Both the position numbers and the translations under genes were made by a program. A stretch of DNA of 63,261 nt. It comes from Mobilisporobacter senegalensis. Lineage in GTDB: Bacteria > Bacillota > Clostridia > Lachnospirales > Lachnospiraceae. Every line of letters begins with the position of its first letter. Position 1 is the first letter of the stretch. The DNA lies in NCBI RefSeq assembly GCF_003752155.1, contig NZ_RJVG01000014.1, forward strand, positions 22,262 to 85,522, given 5' to 3'. Below are positions 1-7,839 of this stretch, one piece after another. The notes below the pieces were generated by a model that was given only the letters and a program-made list of their open reading frames with translations, ran no database searches and was not told the origin of the DNA.

Positions 1-174
1 ATTTATTGTCCCATAATCAATAATTTACTCTTGCGAACATTCTCTTATTTATGTACTTATACAATAAATGCAAAGCATTTATTGTCCCATAATCAATAAT
101 TTACTCTTGCGAACATTCTCTTATTTATGTACTTATACAATAAATGCAAAGCATTTATTGTCCCATAATCAATT
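1..174 (-). repeat. 76-bp tandem repeat array with hairpins
   Basis: A 76-bp unit is present as two full copies (1-76, 77-152) and a partial third (153-174). Each copy junction forms a perfect 11-bp hairpin (61-71 with 75-85, and 137-147 with 151-161; loop AAA). The array lies downstream, on the minus strand, of the promoter at 211-239, so it reads as a transcribed leader going left out of the window. It is architecturally like the array at 55026-55220. There is no repeat/spacer alternation, so it is not CRISPR. Confidence 0.85.
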
Positions 175-201
175 TCACCCTTGCAAGCAAGTGAAATTGA
201 T
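166..201 (-). repeat. Nested hairpin, leader element copy 1
   Basis: Two 12-bp arms (AATCAATTTCAC and GTGAAATTGATT) enclose the core CCTTGCAAGCAA, itself a small hairpin TTGC-AA-GCAA. The same core with covarying arms recurs at 55178-55204. Read on the minus strand it lies directly after the -10 box at 211-216, so it would be at the 5' end of the transcript. Confidence 0.75.
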
Positions 202-210
202 TATATGAGT

Positions 211-239
211 ATTATATCTATATTTTTTTAGTTTGGCAA
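211..239 (-). promoter_or_regulatory. SigA-type promoter reading left out of the window
   Basis: On the minus strand, -35 TTGCCA (234-239), 17-bp spacer and a perfect -10 TATAAT (211-216). It points away from the DegV gene at 331 and into the hairpin array, so it should drive a gene left of this window. Confidence 0.7.
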
Positions 240-249
240 CCTTGGGCTT

Positions 250-277
250 TTCACAAAAGTGGTATACATAATATACT
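250..277 (+). promoter_or_regulatory. Candidate promoter for the first DegV gene
   Basis: TTCACA (250-255), 16-bp spacer and TATACT (272-277), about 50 bp upstream of the DegV start. A second TATACT at 287-292 is an alternative -10. It is divergent from the leader promoter at 211-239. Confidence 0.4.
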
Positions 278-330
278 GAGCTATGTTATACTAATAGTTA
301 AGTTTAATAAAAGAAATTGGAGGATACTCA

Positions 331-1212
331 ATGAATTACCAGATATTTAGCGATTCATCCTGTGATACCCCACCAGAATTAATAGAAAAGTATGGTATAA
401 TTTTAGTGCCATTTTACGTATCGTTTAATCAGGAGAATTATTATAAAGAAAATATTGATATAACAAATGAAGAATTTTATAACAAACTTGTAAGTGAGAA
501 GGTATTTCCTAAGACTTCTCTTCCTTCTGTACAAGATTATATGAACAAATTTCAGGTAGCCCTTGATAAAAATCAAGATGTATTATGTATCTGCCTCTCT
601 CAGAAATTCAGTGGTTCCTACCAATCTGCAGTAAATGCCAAAAATATTCTGATGGAACAATACCCGGCTGCTAAAATAATGATCATAGATTCTATTCAGG
701 CTACTGCCGGACAAGGACTTGTACTTTTACAAGCGGCATTCATGAAAGAAGCAGGTTATTCTGTTGAAGAGAACGCAAAAAAACTGGAAGAGCTCAAACA
801 AACCGCAAGAATTATGTTTACTGTAGATACTCTTGAATATTTGGCAAAAGGTGGACGTATTGGTAAAGCTGCCTCATTAGCCGGAACTATGTTGAATCTG
901 AAACCAATGATTCAGTTAAAAGATGCTGAATTAATTCCTTATACTAATGTACGAGGACGAAAGAAAGCTCTGGAAAAGATACTTTTTATGGTAGAGGAAT
1001 ATTTTAAAGAAAATAATGAGAGCTTCGAAGATTATGAATTTAATTTAGCAAGTGCTTCAAGTTCAGATGATATCCATCTCGTAAAATCCAAGGTAGAAGA
1101 ACTTATCGGAAAAGAAATCACATATCCTGTATATCAGATTGGAGTAACAATAGGTACATATACTGGACCGGGGGCTCTTGGTGTATGCTTTATTAAAAAA
1201 TATAATGTGTAA
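331..1212 (+). CDS. DegV family fatty-acid-binding protein
   Basis: A 293-aa protein with the whole DegV fold. The N-terminus has the ligand-pocket motif DSSCDTP; then come TSLPSVQDY, the conserved CLSQKFSGSY segment and the GGRIGKA loop of the second lobe. DegV proteins (the FakB group) bind a single fatty acid in the cytoplasm and, when partnered with FakA, present it for phosphorylation; no fakA lies here. The ATG follows GGAGGA at a good distance. The LUD-domain gene starts 35 bp downstream behind its own strong ribosome binding site, so the two are probably co-transcribed. A second DegV gene lies at 54071-54961. Family assignment is firm; ligand and partner are unknown. Confidence 0.9.
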   Translation: MNYQIFSDSSCDTPPELIEKYGIILVPFYVSFNQENYYKENIDITNEEFYNKLVSEKVFPKTSLPSVQDYMNKFQVALDKNQDVLCICLSQKFSGSYQSAVNAKNILMEQYPAAKIMIIDSIQATAGQGLVLLQAAFMKEAGYSVEENAKKLEELKQTARIMFTVDTLEYLAKGGRIGKAASLAGTMLNLKPMIQLKDAELIPYTNVRGRKKALEKILFMVEEYFKENNESFEDYEFNLASASSSDDIHLVKSKVEELIGKEITYPVYQIGVTIGTYTGPGALGVCFIKKYNV

Positions 1213-1247
1213 ATTTTAGCTACTATATTTTAAAGGAGGATTAAGAT

Positions 1248-1883
1248 ATGACTGCAAAGAAACAACATTATGAAAATTTAGCTGATTCCCTTATTGAGAA
1301 ATTCAATTTAAGAGGCATTGAAGGTTATTATTGTGAAAATTCCAAAGAAGCGCTTAATATGGCAACTCGTTTCTTAACTCCAGGTTGTTCCATCTCTTGG
1401 GGTGGCTCTGAAACCCTAAAAGATATTGGTTTGCTTTCTTCCCTTAAATCATCAGATTATGTGTTGTATGACCGGGAAGAGGCAAGGACCGAGGAAGAAA
1501 GCATCGAAATCTATAGCAGGGCAGTCACTGCTGACTACTATTTCATGAGTTCCAATGCAATTACCTTAGATGGGGAATTAGTAAACATTGATGGCAATGG
1601 TAACAGAGTAGCCTGTCTTATCTACGGACCTAAGAATGTTATTATTATTGCTGGAATGAATAAAGTTGTCCCGGATGCTGAATCTGCTGTAGCAAGAGTT
1701 CGAAATTCTGCTACTCCTCCTAATGCAATCAGATTGTCAAAGAAAACTCCTTGTGCAGAATTAGGCAGATGTGTAAATTGTTTGACGGATGATTGTCTGT
1801 GCTGCAATATTGTAGTTACCCGTAAATCAAAAGTGCCAGGAAGAATTAAAGTAATTCTTGTTGGCGAAGAATTAGGATATTAA
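1248..1883 (+). CDS. LUD domain (LutC/YkgG-like) protein
   Basis: A 211-aa protein of the LUD family (lactate utilisation type, formerly DUF162). The N-terminal part carries SWGGSETL and the middle RVACLIYGPKNVIIIAG, as in stand-alone clostridial LUD proteins. The C-terminus has a Cys-rich stretch (CAELGRCVNC followed by CLCC), which suggests a metal or Fe-S site, as noted in some family members; that role is inference. Neither LutA nor LutB is nearby, so a role in lactate oxidation is not supported by context. The start follows AAAGGAGG and the gene ends just before a strong terminator. Confidence 0.8.
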   Translation: MTAKKQHYENLADSLIEKFNLRGIEGYYCENSKEALNMATRFLTPGCSISWGGSETLKDIGLLSSLKSSDYVLYDREEARTEEESIEIYSRAVTADYYFMSSNAITLDGELVNIDGNGNRVACLIYGPKNVIIIAGMNKVVPDAESAVARVRNSATPPNAIRLSKKTPCAELGRCVNCLTDDCLCCNIVVTRKSKVPGRIKVILVGEELGY

Positions 1884-1905
1884 TTATTCCATTTTTATAA
1901 AAATA

Positions 1906-1935
1906 CCCCCAAATATACATTTGGGGGCATTTTAA
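1906..1935. terminator. Bidirectional intrinsic terminator
   Basis: Perfect 9-bp stem CCCCCAAAT (1906-1914) and ATTTGGGGG (1919-1927), loop ATAC, with T-rich flanks on both strands. It serves the plus-strand LUD gene and the minus-strand lipoprotein gene. Confidence 0.85.
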
Positions 1936-1994
1936 TTTACGCCGGGACACAAAACAAACTGCTATGTCCTCATAACGTAATACTTCTGGTTCCG

Positions 1995-2801
1995 TTATTT
2001 TTTATATATTTCATTCCATATGGCATGATTCGTCCTTAAACCATCTAACTCCTTATATTTAATCTCAAGTTCCATATGATCTCCAATTGCATATGGTACA
2101 TTTATACTTACCCCGAGAGAATCTTTTGTAAAATAACTAAATGCATATAGCTCATTATTCTTTACTTCATCTGCTTTTTTTAAATAACTAATCAGGTTAT
2201 CATTCGAATACATATTCAATTCATTTGCTATTATTTCATTCTCTAATTTAAGGTCTGATTCATAAGGCACATATTTTCCTTTTTTCAATTTTTGAATAAA
2301 TTTTTCGTTAATCTTAAACACGTCACTTAGCTTTAAAATCTTTCCATCCTTCATATCAATATTAGCTGTATAAAATATATTACTTGGATGTGCTCCACCT
2401 TCTACATATCCAACTCCCATGAATGCAACGCTTAAAAGACCGGCATCTTTGTATTTAATATCATATGCTATATCCAGAGTTAACTTATCTGTATAGCCTT
2501 CATAATCATTTAAAACTTTCAATGCCCTTTCCTTTATAAGTTCATTTATCTCATTCTGCTTACTATTATTTTTAAGATTGCTAACCTGAGGATATTTTAT
2601 TTTAACTTCCTTCTCTTCATAAGTGCCTTCTATTATTTCATAAGAATTTTCGTCATCTGCTTTACCATTATTATTTGCATTGTTTCTTTCTACTTGAATA
2701 GAATCATCTATTTCTTTAGTATCCTTCCTGCTCATTCCACATGATGTTGCTGAAAATACCATTAGTATTAATAATAGTGATAAAATTCTCTTTTTTAACA
2801 T
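1995..2801 (-). CDS. Lipoprotein with DUF4163/DUF3298 domains
   Basis: A 268-aa protein with a lipoprotein signal peptide: MLKKR, a hydrophobic stretch, and a lipobox ending ATSCG with Cys at residue 21. A polar linker (about residues 25-55) precedes a DUF4163-like region (about 60-165) containing GYVEGGAHPSN, then a DUF3298-like C-terminus with YAIGDHMELEIKY. This pairing occurs in PdaC- and RsiV-like extracytoplasmic proteins; there is no enzymatic deacetylase domain here. It is probably anchored on the outer face of the membrane. It stands alone, transcribed left toward the shared terminator. The function is unknown. Confidence 0.75.
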   Translation of the reverse strand: MLKKRILSLLLILMVFSATSCGMSRKDTKEIDDSIQVERNNANNNGKADDENSYEIIEGTYEEKEVKIKYPQVSNLKNNSKQNEINELIKERALKVLNDYEGYTDKLTLDIAYDIKYKDAGLLSVAFMGVGYVEGGAHPSNIFYTANIDMKDGKILKLSDVFKINEKFIQKLKKGKYVPYESDLKLENEIIANELNMYSNDNLISYLKKADEVKNNELYAFSYFTKDSLGVSINVPYAIGDHMELEIKYKELDGLRTNHAIWNEIYKK

Positions 2802-2893
2802 TTCATATACCTCATAATATTTTTATTATTATCCTATATATAAGTTTATGCTCTCCTTATTATGAAATATAATACCAGAGATAAATATAATAT

Positions 2894-3162
2894 TCAATGA
2901 ATGCTGTTATTCATTTTTCTAGCAACAATTACCAGCCTTCCATCCTCTTTCGTATAGTCACAGGTAGATAATGTTAATAATTGATCCTTATATTTAGCAG
3001 TAACTTTCTTTTTCTCAAAATCATGATCTAAATAATACTCATTATTCCCTGGTATATATATATAACAGGATAATCAATCATTGTAGCTCCAAGAATGATT
3101 AGAAAACAAGAAAAAGAAATCAAAAAGAAAAGAGCCGGGATAATATATTTTGTCATCTTCAA
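2894..3162 (-). pseudogene. Remnant of a class B sortase gene
   Basis: No open frame spans this stretch, but two frames on the minus strand carry pieces of one sortase. From about 3156 (or TTG at 3162, behind AGGAG) the first reads MTKYIIPALFF plus a membrane helix, then TMIDYPVIY, matching the SrtB IDYPV motif. The frame breaks in a TATATATATA run. The other frame continues PGNNEYYLDHDFEKKK and then KYKDQLLTLSTCDYTKEDG and RLVIVARKMN, which holds the catalytic Cys of TLSTC and the conserved Arg of sortases. About 100 residues of the beta-barrel between these blocks are missing, and so is the segment between the membrane helix and IDYPV. The gene therefore has a frameshift and at least two deletions. 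It lies just downstream of the sortase-substrate gene at 3214-3804. Confidence 0.75.
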
Positions 3163-3213
3163 ATTATCACAGCTCCTTTCTAAAAAATATTCTTTTATTA
3201 TTGTATTACTAAA

Positions 3214-3804
3214 TTATTCTTTCACCAGTCTTTTCTTTAATAAGAAAACCATTCCTGTAATAAACGCTACTATACCAATAAATACAATTGGAGCTGGCGC
3301 CAGGTTATCCCCGGTTTTAGGTGTTTCGTCCTTCATTCCTTCTGCTGCCGTTGTATCACCGACTGTTTGTAAATTAATTGGCCAACCATCTTCCGGTTCC
3401 GTATAAAGAACTGCCTGATTCGTAGCGGCACCCATATCATTTGCTTCCCCTTCACCGCCTATTACGATCCAGATCTCTTTCCTATCTTTTGATATCCCTT
3501 TCACATCACCGGATTGAGGGGTCCCATTTTTGCTGAATACAAGATTCAGATCACATTCTGTACTGATCGTGTAAACAAACCATCCATCCACCTTGTCTTT
3601 TTCCATAACTGCACCTGGCCACGGCCCGGCTGTTTCTCCTTTATCCCCCCAATTATAGATATTGATGCTTCCCCAGCCAGTTCCATCCTGAACATGAACG
3701 ACAACATCATTCCCAGCTGCCTTTATTTCCAGCCCTAAAACACTTAATGTGATAATGACCGCCGCCAATGCAATAGATGCTGCTCTCTTTAATACTTTTC
3801 CCAT
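3214..3804 (-). CDS. Cell-wall-anchored starch-binding (CBM26-like) protein
   Basis: A 196-aa exported protein. Residues 1-30 are a signal peptide cut near IKAAG. About residues 33-108 resemble a CBM25/26 starch-binding module, rich in Trp and Tyr (GTGWGSINIYNWGD, PWPGAV, GWFVYTI, LNLVFSKNG). The C-terminus is a sorting signal: TPKTGD, a hydrophobic segment and KKRLVKE. There is no catalytic domain, so it probably holds starch or maltodextrin on the cell surface. It is the last gene of the malF-malG-malE-amylase operon. PKTG fits a class B or variant sortase site, and the sortase gene next door is broken, so anchoring needs a sortase encoded elsewhere. A bare membrane tail is the alternative. 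Confidence 0.75.
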   Translation of the reverse strand: MGKVLKRAASIALAAVIITLSVLGLEIKAAGNDVVVHVQDGTGWGSINIYNWGDKGETAGPWPGAVMEKDKVDGWFVYTISTECDLNLVFSKNGTPQSGDVKGISKDRKEIWIVIGGEGEANDMGAATNQAVLYTEPEDGWPINLQTVGDTTAAEGMKDETPKTGDNLAPAPIVFIGIVAFITGMVFLLKKRLVKE

Positions 3805-3889
3805 TTCTTATACCCTCTTTCTTTATATATTTTTAGGAATTTACAAAACTCATACACCCAATTATGAATTTTCCAATTACCTATATTCT

Positions 3890-5620
3890 TTAAACGAGTT
3901 TAAGATAATATGCAGTTAGTTCAGGGATACATATTGTTGATTGTTCTGCCATATTCCAACTTGACCCATTAAGAAGTTCTGTTACTGATTTTTTATCAGC
4001 TTCCTTTAAACAATAACCTGCCTCTTTGTCTGTTGTATTAATAAGGATCATAATAGTCTCATTCTTGAAGGTGCGTTTCATTATAAATACCGAATCTGTA
4101 CTTAAGAAAGAAATATTCCCATATTTTAGGGCTTTCTCTTCTTTTCGCAGTGTTATTAATTTTTTATAATAGTCTAAAAGTTCTTTATCCCACTTCTCCT
4201 CATTCCATTCAAATCCTTTCCGACAGCCCGGATCATAGCACCCTGTCATTCCTATTTCCGTCCCATAATAAGTACACGGCATCCCTTTATAAGAAAATAG
4301 AAATGCAGCTGCAAGTTTGAGGTATTCTTTTCTTTCTCCACATGTATAGAGGAACCGTTCTGTGTCATGACTATCAAGCAGATTAAGCATTGCTTCATTC
4401 ACCTGGTCTGAATAACGTATTAATAATGAGCTCAAACTATATTCAAACTGTTTTGCATTGATCAATCTTCTTGCAAAATAATCAAGACATAATTTTGTCA
4501 CCGGGTAATTCATAACACTGTCAAATTGGTCTCCCATTAACCAGGGATAAGCATTATGCCAGTTCTCACCAATAACGATCACCTCTGTATCCATTTCTTT
4601 CACACAGACCCTGAATTCTCTCCAGAAATGATGGTCAATCTCATCAGATACATCTAAACGCCAGCCGTCAATTCGGAAATTTTCTGTCCAGTATCTGATA
4701 GCAGACAAAAGATAATATTTAACTTCTGCATTTGATGTATTTAATTTAGGCATGCATCCTACCGAGCCAAACATTTTATAATTTGGTGGATCCGTTTTGA
4801 CCAGATCATCATTAATAAAGAACCAATCAAAATACCTGGATTCTTTTCCTTTTTCCATCACATCTAAAAAAGGTGGAAACTGATTGCTGCAATGATTAAA
4901 TACCGCATCTAAAACAATTTTAATACCCAATTCATGTGACCTTTCTACCAGTTCTTTCAATGTACTTTCATCTCCAAAGAAGGGATCGATCTCATAATAA
5001 TTTACTGTATCATATTTATGATTGGATGGTGATTTAAAGATAGGTGTCAGATAAATTCCGTTCACTCCAAGTTCTTTTAAATAATCCAGTTTTTCTATAA
5101 TTCCTCTTAGATCTCCCCCAAAAAAGCTATGTGGCTTTGGCATATCATCCCAGTTGCTTAAGTTCTCTGGAGAATTCTTCACATCACCATTAAAAAAACG
5201 TTCTACAAAGATTTGATAAAATACTGTTTCAGATATCCAGGAAGGTACTTTATGTACATCAATAGGATTTATATACGGGTACTGAAAGTAATAACAATAT
5301 GCCAGTTCATCATTAAATTTATCTACTATTCCGGCCTCTGTGTAATATATGAATTTTTCTCCTTTCGTTAGCTTGAAATAGTATCCGATCCTTGAATCCT
5401 CTTCCACAATATTGAATTGATAATAATCAAAATATTCATCACTAAGGATCTTCTTCATCTCATTTTTTTTATTATTTTCCCATTGGTATTTAAAACCATA
5501 GATAATTTCTACTTTATCTATATCATTCTTAGCTGTCCTAAAACGGATGTGTAACTCCTTTTCTTTATATGCATACCCATAGTTGCTCTTTGGAATATGA
5601 CATAGTGCTTCTATTTTCAT
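3890..5620 (-). CDS. Alpha-amylase family GH13 (neopullulanase/cyclomaltodextrinase type)
   Basis: A 576-aa cytoplasmic enzyme without signal peptide. Residues 1-125 are a CBM34-like N-terminal domain, followed by the barrel entry ETVFYQIFVERFFNGD. All four GH13 regions are present: DAVFNHC (about 238-244), GWRLDVSDE with nucleophile Asp323, VIGENWHN with acid/base Glu352, and LLDSHDTERF with Asp419. The CBM34 plus GH13 layout is that of GH13_20 enzymes, which split cyclodextrins, pullulan or short maltodextrins inside the cell. That fits its place after a maltodextrin importer. A cre-like palindrome in the 64-bp gap before the gene could control it separately from malE. Confidence 0.9.
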   Translation of the reverse strand: MKIEALCHIPKSNYGYAYKEKELHIRFRTAKNDIDKVEIIYGFKYQWENNKKNEMKKILSDEYFDYYQFNIVEEDSRIGYYFKLTKGEKFIYYTEAGIVDKFNDELAYCYYFQYPYINPIDVHKVPSWISETVFYQIFVERFFNGDVKNSPENLSNWDDMPKPHSFFGGDLRGIIEKLDYLKELGVNGIYLTPIFKSPSNHKYDTVNYYEIDPFFGDESTLKELVERSHELGIKIVLDAVFNHCSNQFPPFLDVMEKGKESRYFDWFFINDDLVKTDPPNYKMFGSVGCMPKLNTSNAEVKYYLLSAIRYWTENFRIDGWRLDVSDEIDHHFWREFRVCVKEMDTEVIVIGENWHNAYPWLMGDQFDSVMNYPVTKLCLDYFARRLINAKQFEYSLSSLLIRYSDQVNEAMLNLLDSHDTERFLYTCGERKEYLKLAAAFLFSYKGMPCTYYGTEIGMTGCYDPGCRKGFEWNEEKWDKELLDYYKKLITLRKEEKALKYGNISFLSTDSVFIMKRTFKNETIMILINTTDKEAGYCLKEADKKSVTELLNGSSWNMAEQSTICIPELTAYYLKLV

Positions 5621-5633
5621 GTCTGATCCTCCA

Positions 5634-5660
5634 AGAGTGAAAACGTTTTCCCATCACTCT
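5634..5660 (-). promoter_or_regulatory. cre-like operator and stem-loop before the amylase gene
   Basis: TGAAAACGTTTTCC at 5638-5651 contains the perfect 12-bp palindrome GAAAACGTTTTC and closely fits the CcpA cre consensus TGWAARCGYTWNCW. It also sits inside a 7-bp stem (AGAGTGA 5634-5640 with TCACTCT 5654-5660). It could be a CcpA site, a site for the local LacI-type protein, or an intra-operon hairpin. Confidence 0.6.
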
Positions 5661-5684
5661 GTTTCCTGTCCCAATCTTTAAATT

Positions 5685-6986
5685 TTATTCTGTTGTTAAC
5701 ATTGTTTCCCAATCTTTTATTGCCTTTTGTCTTCCTTCTGCTGGTGTTAACTGACCATCAAAGACACTTTGTGCCAGGCTCGCTGAAATCGTCCAGTAAT
5801 AAGAGATTCTCTTTACAGATGGCATTGGCCAGGAATTCGCAAATTGCTCCACAAATGGTCTTATATATTCATCATCTGCTAATCCTCTTACTTTGCTGAT
5901 ATCCTTTAAAGTAGTAATCTTATTTGCTTTCTCATATAATAAACCTGCTGCTTCATCTGAAACTAAATACTCTATAAATAGCTGTGCCGCATCCGGATAT
6001 ACTGTAAATGCCGACACATGTGCATTCTGTACTCCTGCAAATGGTGTTAAAGCTTTACCATTATATGTTGGTAATGTAGTTACACCAAAATTTACACCAC
6101 TATTTTTAAATTCAGTTATATCCCAGGGTCCTGAAAATTCATATGCTGCTTTTCCTTCTGCAAACTGGTTTTTTAAGAAGCTGTCATTACTTAGATCTGT
6201 AGAATTAATTGGCATAATCTCGTGTAATTTTCCAATCAGGGTAAGTCCCTCTTCAAATTCATCAGTATCAAATCCCGGATTATCTGCATCTGTACCATCT
6301 TCACCGAATAAGCAAAATCCTGCTGAACTTAAGAATGGATATACCTTGTAGCCATCTGCAATTTTATTTAAGAAATAAAACAAATTATTTTCTGGATCAT
6401 TAAATGTCTTAGCTGCTACCATAATTTCTTCAAAAGTTTTCGCCGGTTCTCCTTGTACTAAATCTTTATTATAGAATAGACAAGTGGTTTCTAAAGAAAT
6501 TGGAGCACCATATAATTTTCCCTCTGATGTAACTGTATTAATTCCAACTTCATTGATTCTTTCCTTTAAATTACTAACAACAGTCTCGTTTAGTTCAAGA
6601 AATACCCCTGAGGAGACTCCTTGTACAAATGAGTCATGGGGACTCATAAATATATCTGCACCGGTACCTGCAGGCCCGCTTAATGCGATTTTATCTATTG
6701 TACCCAGTCCATTCTCCTCTACTGTTACTGGTACACCGTATTTTTCTTCAAATTTCTTTCCTACAGCTTCTCCAAATTCTATATCCGGTGTCCAAAAAAT
6801 TAATTTTGCTCCTTCTTCTGGTACTAACCCGGCATCCATGATATTATCTCCTTTAGCAGTATCACCACTGTCCACTGCCACTTCCAGTGCATCCTCTTCT
6901 TCCACCGGCAATTCCTTCTTGCAGCCGGCCAGAGAAAGAAGCCCAATCCCAACTAATAATAATAGAACTCTGTTTTTTCTTTTCAT
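5685..6986 (-). CDS. malE: Maltodextrin ABC transporter binding lipoprotein
   Basis: A 433-aa extracellular solute-binding protein (family 1, MalE type). The signal peptide ends in lipobox LSLAGC, so the mature protein is lipid-anchored. Then come EGAKLIFWTPDIEFGEAVGKK and the family signature GKAAYEFSGPWDITEFK. The start at 6986 is preferred because GGAGGAAAGAAT lies directly before it; an upstream in-frame ATG at 7013 has no such site. It sits between malG and the amylase gene in one operon. No MalK/MsmX-type ATPase is encoded here, so the importer must share an ATPase made elsewhere, as known for many Firmicutes sugar importers. The substrate is inferred from the amylase and starch-binding neighbours. 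Confidence 0.88.
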   Translation of the reverse strand: MKRKNRVLLLLVGIGLLSLAGCKKELPVEEEDALEVAVDSGDTAKGDNIMDAGLVPEEGAKLIFWTPDIEFGEAVGKKFEEKYGVPVTVEENGLGTIDKIALSGPAGTGADIFMSPHDSFVQGVSSGVFLELNETVVSNLKERINEVGINTVTSEGKLYGAPISLETTCLFYNKDLVQGEPAKTFEEIMVAAKTFNDPENNLFYFLNKIADGYKVYPFLSSAGFCLFGEDGTDADNPGFDTDEFEEGLTLIGKLHEIMPINSTDLSNDSFLKNQFAEGKAAYEFSGPWDITEFKNSGVNFGVTTLPTYNGKALTPFAGVQNAHVSAFTVYPDAAQLFIEYLVSDEAAGLLYEKANKITTLKDISKVRGLADDEYIRPFVEQFANSWPMPSVKRISYYWTISASLAQSVFDGQLTPAEGRQKAIKDWETMLTTE

Positions 6987-7009
6987 ATTCTTTCCTCCAT
7001 TCATAATAT

Positions 7010-7834
7010 TCACCCCTTATTTGCTCCTGATGAAATTCCTTCTACAAGATAACTTTGGAATATCAGATATAGGATAGTTATTGGTATTGCAATAAGTACT
7101 GCCCCTGCTGCGAACAGCGTAAAATTTGAATTTTCATTTCCCGTTATCATGGAATAAAGTCCCACTGCTACTGTCTTTGTAGATTCCCCGCTAAATAATA
7201 GATTTGGTAAGATATAATCCATCCAGGGCATCATGAATTGAGATACTGCACAATATACAATGATAGGTTTGGATAATGGCAATATGATTTTTACAAAGGT
7301 ATAAAACTTTGTACTTCCATCAATATAAGCAGCTTCATCGAGGGATGTGGATATACCATCCAGGTATCCTTTTACCAGCCATACATTATAGGGAATTGCA
7401 CCTGTTGAATAGATGATCACTAATGCAAGGGGTGTCTTATTCAACCCAAATGTCATAAATAACGTATAGATAGCTGTCATGGATAAAAAACTTGGAAACA
7501 TAGATAATATGAGCATTATCATTAATCCATTTTTCTTGCCTTTAAAATGAAATCTTGATACTACCCAGGCAGTAACCATAATTAACATTACGGATAAGAA
7601 AGAATTTAGGAGTGCTATGGATAATGAGTTTTTAAACCAGGTAATATAAGATGTTTCTTCAAATAATCTTCTATAGTTATCAAGGGATAGTACTTTGGGA
7701 ATAAGAGTAGAGGATGCCAGCCCATTCCCTTTGTGAAAGGAAGATATAACGATCCAGAATACAGGTACTAATACAATAAGTGACACAAAGATTAATTCTA
7801 AATTAATTAGTATTGATTTCATTCTCTTCCCCAT
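7010..7834 (-). CDS. malG: Maltodextrin ABC transporter permease, MalG type
   Basis: A 274-aa inner-membrane permease with six predicted helices. The ATPase-docking EAA loop reads EAAYIDGSTKFYTFVKIILP (about residues 168-187), typical of the MalG group. It would pair with the MalF-type permease encoded 5 bp upstream. The start at 7834 uses AGGAGG 10 nt upstream; an in-frame ATG at 7822 is possible. The end lies 23 bp before the preferred malE start. Confidence 0.88.
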   Translation of the reverse strand: MGKRMKSILINLELIFVSLIVLVPVFWIVISSFHKGNGLASSTLIPKVLSLDNYRRLFEETSYITWFKNSLSIALLNSFLSVMLIMVTAWVVSRFHFKGKKNGLMIMLILSMFPSFLSMTAIYTLFMTFGLNKTPLALVIIYSTGAIPYNVWLVKGYLDGISTSLDEAAYIDGSTKFYTFVKIILPLSKPIIVYCAVSQFMMPWMDYILPNLLFSGESTKTVAVGLYSMITGNENSNFTLFAAGAVLIAIPITILYLIFQSYLVEGISSGANKG

Positions 7835-7839
7835 TCTCC

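Noticed and set aside
1-174. CRISPR array
   Set aside because: The 76-bp units are direct tandem copies without variable spacers, and no cas genes are present.
3095-3406. Plus-strand 103-codon ORF
   Set aside because: It is antisense to the sortase remnant and the surface protein gene and has no good start region.
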